14,468 bases of DNA from the NCBI GenBank assembly GCA_002372855.1, contig DFIZ01000004.1:1-14468 (forward strand). The letters are read 5' to 3'. The notes beneath the pieces are model-generated. The model searched no databases and was not told the DNA's origin. It worked only from the letters and a program-made list of their open reading frames with translations. The translations under genes were made by a program, and so were the position numbers. Every line of letters begins with the position of its first letter. Position 1 is the first letter of the stretch. Below are positions 8,201-11,972 of the stretch, piece after piece. This stretch comes from Bacteroidales bacterium UBA3684 (GTDB lineage: Bacteria > Bacteroidota > Bacteroidia > Bacteroidales > P3).

Positions 8201-8572
8201 CCAGCGCCGCAGGCCGCTGTCGTAGCTCCAGCCTCCGGCACCCTCGCCGTAGAAGAGGAGCTCGTCGCCGGAGTCGAAGCGGCGGTTGCCGTTGTGGTCG
8301 CGGATGTCGATGCGCACATCCTGCATGTCGGCAGTGGAGGTGAGGTAGTTCTCGGTGGAGAGCATGGCGCCGCCGCGGCCGTAGACCGCCAGGCCGTCGA
8401 TGTCGGCCCCCTGCAGCGCAGGAATCTCGCGCGTGGTGATGCAGTAGACGCCGTCAGCGTCCACAGTCAGCCTCCACCACTGGCCGCTGGCCATAACCGA
8501 ATGGTTCTGTGCGGTGGCCATTCCGCAAAACAGCATCAACGATGCCAGTATGTATCTTCTTTTTCTGTTCAC
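5273..8572 (-). CDS. porU: Type IX secretion system sortase PorU
   Basis: The 1099-residue product is the gingipain-like (C25) sortase that removes the C-terminal sorting domain of T9SS cargo and transfers the cargo to a surface anchor. The signal peptide covers about residues 1-21 (ATA/Q). An N-terminal beta-rich region precedes the peptidase domain (about 380-720). The catalytic pair is visible as H626 (LLNYIGHGSTEYIG) and C660 (VTSTCSYGRFD), spaced as in C25 peptidases. Ig-like and CTD-type domains follow, with the last about 88 residues starting near APNPSS resembling a type A sorting domain, as known in PorU itself. The best start is GTG at 8572; the next Met (13) would destroy the signal peptide. 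It is the first gene of the minus-strand run, and a 14-bp palindrome lies just upstream. Confidence 0.95.
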   Translation of the reverse strand: MNRKRRYILASLMLFCGMATAQNHSVMASGQWWRLTVDADGVYCITTREIPALQGADIDGLAVYGRGGAMLSTENYLTSTADMQDVRIDIRDHNGNRRFDSGDELLFYGEGAGGWSYDSGLRRWVHTTHAYAAANHYFLTTGATQPSRIATAPAVEPDTVMDSHTVVAIHDNDMVNIYRSGQVWVGERFSTSQPQRTFEVRLPGTGISDVKLRYAVASTATSRADFTLGTTGFSRQESTSEYTPYRTTIDQLSSSQASYTFTLRFSTVDNAGLGYLDYIELNAHATLAFGGGQTVVRNERHLGSTARFAMSGLGNARVWDVTDNMAVREMDVSANAWTDSTNGARTYVVFDEYSYLTPGDIAEVANQDLHGAPEADLVIVTLEAYRDQAERLAALHELFDGMTTLVVSDQEVFNEYSSGMRDPMAIRSLLRDLKQRHPARPPRYLILFGKGTYDNRNLLGSSVPTMVTYETVFSFDSDGNSYASDDMLGYLSATGHGSASETLEVSVGRMPAKNSDEATLLVDKVERYLTRKDLDDEANRGDWRNYVALLADDADPGRPGDTTFAHSSETIAAALKASMPQINIDRLYADAYHQESGSIGSYYPDLNNALRQRINYGCLLLNYIGHGSTEYIGTERYIEPSHITGYTNGDRMPFFVTSTCSYGRFDQVDELCGAEICVLAPSAMIGVISATRPISHIERFNRDVVLFALDPANTVGDALRMAKNRTITSMSINLLGDPALRLSQPANRVKVTHINAVPVDDTEDIQADVLSRVTVTGEIQDSTGALLEDFDGTIYPIVFDREMRSTTLANDNPGTEVPFWQQKNVLYRGSHAVQGGRFEYSFLVPRDVSYQYAYAKLSHYAKSAYEHATGSFSHLMLGGMSDTNFDASLAPDIRLFMGDTNFRDGGLTGPSPTLVALLSDSAGINIGTGLGHDITAVVDNNPNSLIVLNDLYQPDISDSRCGSVAYTLRDLAPGRHTVTVKAWNIFGVSSTATVPFVVRGLDTLTHSDLSVAPNPSSTRMALSLRINNPAAIASVELQIYNARGQMAYRCTPAVSAEGFIVGPVVWDVSSVPPGLYLARMVMTDTDGETHQATTKCIVR

Positions 8573-8593
8573 TTCTATTCCTGTTTGGACTCT

Positions 8594-8607
8594 AATAACG
8601 CGTTATT
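8594..8607. promoter_or_regulatory. Perfect 14-bp palindrome upstream of porU
   Basis: AATAACGCGTTATT is a perfect 14-bp inverted repeat without spacer. It ends about 21 bp before the porU GTG start and lies in AT-rich DNA. Such symmetry is typical for a dimeric regulator, but no regulator is known and no TAnnTTTG box is visible on the porU strand nearby. Confidence 0.45.
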
Positions 8608-8688
8608 GTTTTTTTTATTGTATCTATTTAATATTATATTTTCGCCCCGTTCGTGTCTCGGACCTACCATGTTCTTCCGGATAGGGTG

Positions 8689-8739
8689 ATGGTATGAAGG
8701 TGGTAAGAACGTGGTAAGAAGATGGGAAGAAGATGGTAC
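8689..8739. repeat. 11-bp tandem repeat, four units plus a partial
   Basis: Units of consensus RTGGTAAGAAG begin at 8689, 8700, 8711 and 8722, with a partial unit at 8733 ending in ATGGTAC. The two middle units differ at one position only. An 11-bp period is close to one helical turn, so each unit would face the same side of the DNA. It is noncoding and lies in the porU/tRNA gap. Confidence 0.8.
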
Positions 8740-8782
8740 CTTAAGGGTGCTGTTTTCCAACGAGTTGCAAAAGCATTAATTT

Positions 8783-8799
8783 TTATCGAATTTCGATAA
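8783..8799. promoter_or_regulatory. Inverted repeat TTATCGA-n3-TCGATAA
   Basis: Seven-bp perfect arms with a 3-bp spacer; beyond two mismatches another three positions pair. It lies between the 11-bp repeat and the GC-rich hairpin in the divergent porU/tRNA region and could be a regulator site. No binding protein can be named. Confidence 0.4.
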
Positions 8800-8805
8800 T
8801 TATTC

Positions 8806-8859
8806 CACTTTCCGCCCCCGGGCCGCGGGGCAGGGGAGGGGGCAAAGTGAAATTTTTTT
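8806..8859 (+). terminator. GC-rich hairpin with T-run, terminator-like, plus strand
   Basis: CACTTT, a two-base bulge and GCCCCC (8806-8819) pair with GGGGGC and AAAGTG (8838-8849). The sequence then reads AAA and seven T (8853-8859). This is the form of an intrinsic terminator on the plus strand, but no plus-strand gene precedes it in this window. The 18-nt loop and right arm are G-rich and match a G-quadruplex motif at 8820-8842. It might end a small unannotated transcript or insulate the tRNA from upstream transcription. Confidence 0.45.
8820..8842 (+). other. G-quadruplex motif upstream of porU and the tRNA
   Basis: Four G-runs of 3, 4, 4 and 5 (8820-8822, 8827-8830, 8833-8836, 8838-8842) separated by loops of 4, 2 and 1 nt satisfy the standard G3+N1-7 rule. 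The motif competes with the hairpin at 8806-8849 for the same bases. Confidence 0.55.
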
Positions 8860-8919
8860 CGTCGCGGACACAATATAATTTTTTTTTTGCAGTTATTGAT
8901 AGTGCTTGTTTGCAAAGCA

Positions 8920-8996
8920 GGCCCCGTAGTTCAGCTGAATAGAACGTCGGATTCCGGTTCCGAAAGTCGTGGGTTTGAATCCCGCCGGGGTCACCA
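8920..8996 (+). tRNA. tRNA-Arg, anticodon CCG, CCA encoded
   Basis: The cloverleaf folds fully. The acceptor stem GGCCCCG/CGGGGTC (one G-T pair) is followed by TA at positions 8-9. The D stem is GTTC/GAAC, and the anticodon stem is TCGGA/TCCGA with loop TTCCGGT. The anticodon CCG (8954-8956) reads codon CGG. A five-base variable loop precedes the T stem GTGGG/CCCGC with loop TTTGAAT. The discriminator A is at 8993, followed by CCA at 8994-8996. A protease gene starts 25 nt downstream with no terminator between. Confidence 0.97.
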
Positions 8997-9021
8997 AGTG
9001 AAACGATTCTCCCATCCTTTT

Positions 9022-9858
9022 ATGCACCTTTTGGTGCTTTTTCTGTTGTCGCTGTCGATGATGGGGGTGGCTGCCGTGGTAGGCGTATCGTGTGGCATCG
9101 GGACGCCGAAGGGCGGCGGCGCATGGTGGCCGTGGCTTTCGTGGCAAGTGCTGTCGCAGGTGCTGATGTTCGCTCTTCCGACGCTCGTGGTGGCATGGCT
9201 GTACCACCGCGGCGGGCAGCGGCAGTGGCTGGGACTCGACTTCTCCGGGCGCCGGTGGCTGCTGGCCCTGGCCGGAGTGGTGGTGATGCTGCTGCTGGTG
9301 CCGCTGACCGACTGGCTGACCACCTGGAACGACGCTTTCCGTCTGCCGGAGGCTCTGGCACCCGTCGAGAAATCGCTGAGGGACGCCGGCGAGCAGTCGC
9401 AGGCAACCCTGCAGCTCCTGCTGCGCGAGGTGAACCCGCTGGCGAGCCTGCTGTGCGTGGCCCTGGTGCCGGCGGTGTGCGAGGAGTTGTTCTTCCGCGC
9501 TGGCATACAGAACCTTCTGCAGCGCTGGTTCGGCAATGTGCATGTGGCCGTGTGGGTGACGGCGGCGGTGTTCAGCCTGGCCCATTTCGAGGTCTTCGCC
9601 TTCCTGCCGCGCTTCCTGCTGGGCGGGCTGCTGGGCTACCTTTATGTGGGCGGCGGGTCGCTGGTGGTCAACGCCACGGCCCATTTTGTCAACAACGCCA
9701 TTGTCGTCGTGGTCTCCTGGCTGGCCTATTCGCAGGGCTTCACCTTCGACCCGGCGGAGCCGCTGGCCATCGGCTGGCAGGTCACCCTGGCCTGCTCCGT
9801 GGCCGCCGTTTTCCTCCTGGTGGTGACCTTCGGTAAAAGCCTGGGCGCCAGATCCTGA
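9022..9858 (+). CDS. CPBP family intramembrane (CAAX-type) metalloprotease
   Basis: The 278-residue membrane protein carries the CPBP/Abi motifs. Motif 1 is EELFFR with E154, E155 and R159; motif 2 is FSLAH with F184 and H188; motif 3 is HFVNN with H221 and N225. These glutamates and histidines form the metalloprotease site in the family (Rce1-like fold). About seven hydrophobic segments are seen, the first at residues 3-22 and the last near 255-270. Bacterial CPBP proteins act in bacteriocin immunity, protein processing or unknown roles; the substrate here cannot be told. The frame is open back to 8887, but that extension is a translation of the tRNA, so I chose the ATG at 9022. No Shine-Dalgarno or separate promoter is apparent, so it may be read from the tRNA promoter. 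Confidence 0.9.
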   Translation: MHLLVLFLLSLSMMGVAAVVGVSCGIGTPKGGGAWWPWLSWQVLSQVLMFALPTLVVAWLYHRGGQRQWLGLDFSGRRWLLALAGVVVMLLLVPLTDWLTTWNDAFRLPEALAPVEKSLRDAGEQSQATLQLLLREVNPLASLLCVALVPAVCEELFFRAGIQNLLQRWFGNVHVAVWVTAAVFSLAHFEVFAFLPRFLLGGLLGYLYVGGGSLVVNATAHFVNNAIVVVVSWLAYSQGFTFDPAEPLAIGWQVTLACSVAAVFLLVVTFGKSLGARS

Positions 9859-9889
9859 TTATCCTTTTTTCTGAAAAAAATGCATTTTT

Positions 9890-9922
9890 TTTGTGTGGAT
9901 TCAAAAAAAATGTGTAACTTTG
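9890..9922 (+). promoter_or_regulatory. Bacteroidota-type promoter for the T9SS cargo gene
   Basis: TTTG at 9890-9893, a 21-bp spacer and TAACTTTG at 9915-9922 match the -33 TTTG and -7 TAnnTTTG consensus of the Bacteroidota primary sigma factor. Transcription would begin near 9929, giving an AT-rich leader of about 110 nt before the ATG at 10039. Confidence 0.8.
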
Positions 9923-10038
9923 TTTCGGCTTTGAAATAAAAAAAAACTACAAGCGTCTAAAAAACACACTGTTTGCGATTTCAGGTATCTTCCAATTCTC
10001 TCGACGGGTTGCTTATGAAAATTTAAATGTAATATATT

Positions 10039-11133
10039 ATGAAAAAGATTATTATCGGATTTGCTGTCTTTATGATGTCGGTTGTAGGTGCCAAGGCGCA
10101 GGATACGGTGGTGTTGAAAGATGTCAGGACGTTGTCGCGATATATGGTTGGTGACGAGTTTCCGTATTACCCGAGCGAGTTCCAATTAGGCTCTGACGGA
10201 AAGACCCAAATTGCGGATCTTATATTTACCTCAGGAGTAAATCGAGGCCAAGATATGAAGGTCGGTTACCTTTGCATGACGGATGATACCTTGGAGGTGT
10301 ATGGCATTGCCGCGGCTTTATTTGGCGGAAACGATTATTTAAGTTGGTCCACTTGGCCGCTCACTCCGGGGATGGATACTTCTTCCTACTATGCCTATAC
10401 GTGGCTGATGCTGTTCGACGCGGTGGGTGACAGTCTGGTGGAGTTGGTGGATACGTCGTATATGTATGTTCATGTATGGCAGAGGCCCAGCTATTATTTA
10501 AAGCTCGATTTTATGTACCCGCACATGGAGCCTTTGCGTGCGGTGCCAATCCACGAGCGCTATTTCCCCAGTCCGGTGACGGTTGCCGATTCGTTCTATG
10601 TGGGCCAAATACCTTGGCAGGGACACGAGATCGAGTCGCGTTCGGATATCATGTTGGGTTCGTTTTCGGCTGATGGTTGCGGTCTTGAAGTAAGGCCTAC
10701 AATCCAGAAGGACCTGGCGATGGTTTATAGATTCTCAACTGGTGAAAGTGAAAGGATTTGGAGTCGTTTTGAGTTGCCACTCGGGCATCCGTTGATATTC
10801 CCGATTCTGGCGCCTCCTGACACTACCGGTGGCAATGGCGGCAACCCGGGCGGTGGCGGCAGCGACACCACGGGTGTTGGCATCGGCACGCCGGAGTGGG
10901 CGGCCCGCTATGTGTCTGTGTCGCCCAATCCGGCTTCGGACAGGGTCCAGGTCGTTTCCAGTTTCGGCTTGGCGGATATAGAGGTTTTCGACGCCAAAGG
11001 GCAGCGCATCTGCAGCAAGAAAGCCTCCGGCTATAAGTGCACCCTCGACGTCGCCTCCTGGCCCCGCGGAGCCTATGTTGTGCGCATCGGCACCGACGTG
11101 GGGACCGTTGCGAAGAAACTCCTGCTGAAGTAG
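10039..11133 (+). CDS. T9SS-sorted secreted protein, unknown function
   Basis: The 364-residue product has a signal peptide (1-20, AKA/Q). An unrecognised domain covers about 21-258, rich in Tyr/Trp/Asp and probably beta-structured. A Gly/Asp/Thr-rich linker follows (about 259-285, DTTGGNGGNPGGGGSD). The C-terminal sorting domain starts at VSVSPNP (292-298) and contains the IEVFDAKGQ strand and PRGAYVVRI, ending in KKLLLK. This is the classic type A CTD, so the protein should cross the outer membrane through the T9SS and be cut by PorU, which is encoded nearby. The function of the passenger is not recognisable. The passenger part is visibly lower in GC than the linker and CTD. It has its own promoter and is monocistronic as far as seen. 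Confidence 0.85.
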   Translation: MKKIIIGFAVFMMSVVGAKAQDTVVLKDVRTLSRYMVGDEFPYYPSEFQLGSDGKTQIADLIFTSGVNRGQDMKVGYLCMTDDTLEVYGIAAALFGGNDYLSWSTWPLTPGMDTSSYYAYTWLMLFDAVGDSLVELVDTSYMYVHVWQRPSYYLKLDFMYPHMEPLRAVPIHERYFPSPVTVADSFYVGQIPWQGHEIESRSDIMLGSFSADGCGLEVRPTIQKDLAMVYRFSTGESERIWSRFELPLGHPLIFPILAPPDTTGGNGGNPGGGGSDTTGVGIGTPEWAARYVSVSPNPASDRVQVVSSFGLADIEVFDAKGQRICSKKASGYKCTLDVASWPRGAYVVRIGTDVGTVAKKLLLK

Positions 11134-11215
11134 GTCTTAAATATTTTAAAATTAGCCCTTAAAGGTTGTCCGAAGTAGTGCTTTTGATGGGTGAATTATG
11201 TCCTTGGGAGAAAAA

Positions 11216-11236
11216 AATAACTTTGTTCAAGTTATT
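11216..11236. promoter_or_regulatory. Inverted repeat over a candidate -7 box
   Basis: AATAACTT (11216-11223) and AAGTTATT (11229-11236) are perfect 8-bp arms with a 5-bp spacer. The left part contains TAACTTTG (11218-11225), a TAnnTTTG-type -7 box, but no good TTTG stands at the right distance upstream. It may be a regulated second promoter for the HU gene or a protein-binding site. Confidence 0.4.
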
Positions 11237-11269
11237 GTAATATAGTGCCTTGTGGTGCAAAATTGAGTT

Positions 11270-11283
11270 AAAAGGTACCTTTT
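11270..11283. promoter_or_regulatory. Perfect 14-bp palindrome upstream of the HU promoter
   Basis: AAAAGGTACCTTTT is a perfect 14-bp palindrome, followed by three more T. It ends about 37 bp before the probable HU -7 box, so it would lie just upstream of the -33 region, a usual place for an activator or repressor. Confidence 0.4.
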
Positions 11284-11294
11284 TTTCAAAAAAA

Positions 11295-11327
11295 TGTTCT
11301 CTATATGAAAAAAAAGTAGTATCTTTG
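11295..11327 (+). promoter_or_regulatory. Probable promoter of the HU gene
   Basis: TATCTTTG at 11320-11327 matches the TAnnTTTG -7 box. A weak -33 (TGTT, 11295-11298) stands 21 bp upstream, the same spacing as in the cargo promoter at 9890. The start would be near 11334, with an AT-rich leader of about 60 nt. Confidence 0.6.
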
Positions 11328-11392
11328 CAATCCAATTTGGGTTGAAAAACAGTTTAATAAAGATATAGATTAACATAAAAATATTTATAAAA

Positions 11393-11677
11393 ATGACAAA
11401 GGCAGAAATCGTAGCTGAAATAGCTCAGAAAACCGGTATCGAGAAAGTCGCCATCCAGGCAACTGTCGAGGAGTTCATGACCGTGATCAAAGAGAGCCTC
11501 TCCGAGGGCGAAAATGTGTACCTGCGTGGTTTCGGCAGCTTCATCGTGAAGAAACGTGCTGAGAAGACCGGCCGCAACATCAGCAAGAACACCACCATTA
11601 TCATTCCCGCACACAACATCCCCGCTTTCAAGCCCGCCAAGACTTTCATGCAGGATGTGAAAAAGAAAGTTAAATAA
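11393..11677 (+). CDS. HU family DNA-binding protein
   Basis: The 94-residue product is a typical HU/IHF-fold nucleoid protein. It has an N-terminal helical part (MTKAEIVAEIAQKTGIEKVAIQ, 1-22), then LSEGENVYLRGFGSFIVKKRAEKTGRN (about 38-64), which is the beta-arm signature, and the C-terminal PAHNIPAFKPAKTF. It bends and compacts DNA as a dimer. It cannot be separated from IHF-like subgroups by eye. The gene has its own promoter and leads a short unit with the 29-residue basic protein gene 18 nt downstream, ended by the terminator at 11828. The stop of this gene is not in a heptamer repeat. Confidence 0.95.
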   Translation: MTKAEIVAEIAQKTGIEKVAIQATVEEFMTVIKESLSEGENVYLRGFGSFIVKKRAEKTGRNISKNTTIIIPAHNIPAFKPAKTFMQDVKKKVK

Positions 11678-11695
11678 CATCAAACAATAAGAACT

Positions 11696-11785
11696 ATGCC
11701 TAACGGAAAGAAGCACAAAAGACACAAAATGTCTACGCACAAGCGTAAAAAACGCCTGCGCAAGAATAGACATAAGAAGAAGTAA
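11696..11785 (+). CDS. 29-residue AURKAIP1/COX24-like basic peptide, probable ribosomal protein
   Basis: An ATG frame of 29 codons gives an extremely basic peptide: about 18 of 29 residues are Lys, Arg or His and none is acidic. The core around residues 10-29 (HKMSTHKRKKRLRKNRHKKK) resembles the C-terminal KM-x-x-HK-(R/K)-rich motif of the mitochondrial small-subunit protein mS38 (AURKAIP1/COX24 family). It also resembles the 33-residue mycobacterial ribosomal protein bS22. From memory, similar small proteins are annotated in many Bacteroidota as AURKAIP1/COX24 domain-containing. It lies 18 nt after HU and before the terminator, so it is co-transcribed with HU. A role on the small ribosomal subunit is an inference by homology. 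Confidence 0.8.
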   Translation: MPNGKKHKRHKMSTHKRKKRLRKNRHKKK

Positions 11786-11790
11786 GGCCT

Positions 11791-11805
11791 GACGCCCAAG
11801 GCGTC
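11791..11805 (+). other. Small perfect hairpin after the basic peptide gene
   Basis: GACGCC-CAA-GGCGTC forms a 6-bp GC-rich stem with a 3-nt loop, starting 5 nt after the stop codon. No T-run follows, so it is not an intrinsic terminator itself; it could protect the 3' end of the mRNA. Confidence 0.5.
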
Positions 11806-11827
11806 GACTCTGCTGGATTTAAAAGAC

Positions 11828-11886
11828 TAAAACAAATTACATACCGGCTCATTGCGTCGGTTTGTAGTTTGTTTTACTCTTTTTTG
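11828..11886 (+). terminator. Long-stem intrinsic terminator after HU and the basic peptide
   Basis: The arms 11828-11848 and 11856-11876 pair over 21 positions with one mismatch and two G-T pairs around a 7-nt loop (TCATTGC). A T-run lies at 11880-11885. The stem is unusually long and mostly AT. It separates the HU unit from rng. Confidence 0.85.
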
Positions 11887-11921
11887 GCGATGCACAGTCG
11901 CCATCCAGTCAACGTATGCGA

Positions 11922-11951
11922 TTGACAATCAGGCACCGTTGCCTGTATATA
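11922..11951 (+). promoter_or_regulatory. Possible rng promoter with an inverted repeat in the spacer
   Basis: TTGACA (11922-11927), 18 bp, and TATATA (11946-11951) resemble the general bacterial -35/-10 form rather than the Bacteroidota TTTG / TAnnTTTG form. The spacer contains the inverted repeat CAGGCA-CCGT-TGCCTG (11930-11945), a position typical for an operator. Because the Bacteroidota sigma factor prefers another consensus, this may be chance. Confidence 0.35.
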
Positions 11952-11972
11952 TATGTACAAAAGATATTGTAA

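Larger units (their letters stand above)
8573..8919. other. Divergent intergenic region between porU and tRNA-Arg
   Basis: This 347-nt region separates the minus-strand operon from the plus-strand genes and contains no credible ORF. It is AT-rich at both ends and GC-rich in the middle (8811-8843). It must hold the porU promoter (minus strand) and the tRNA promoter (plus strand), yet neither shows a clear TTTG / TAnnTTTG pair. Its visible content is the palindrome at 8594, the 11-bp repeat at 8689, the inverted repeat at 8783 and the hairpin/G4 at 8806. Confidence 0.7.

Noticed and set aside
6794..8689. 631-codon open frame on the plus strand opposite porU
   Set aside because: It is a shadow of GC-rich codon usage in porU. 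Its product is Val/Gly/Ala/His-rich low-complexity sequence with no domain, while the porU frame has catalytic motifs and a signal peptide.
8866..8919. Promoter for tRNA-Arg
   Set aside because: TTTG at 8886-8889 and TTTG at 8909-8912 occur, but the second lacks the TA of TAnnTTTG and the spacing is too short. TATAAT at 8873-8878 has no partner. I could not choose a promoter.
8887..9021. N-terminal extension of the CPBP protease by 45 residues
   Set aside because: The extension is a translation of the tRNA-Arg gene; the ATG at 9022 starts directly with the first membrane segment.
9874..9891. 18-bp A/T palindrome (seven A, TGCA, seven T) after the CPBP gene as a terminator
   Set aside because: The stem is nearly pure A-T and overlaps the -33 box of the next promoter. 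Termination is possible but not supported enough to annotate.
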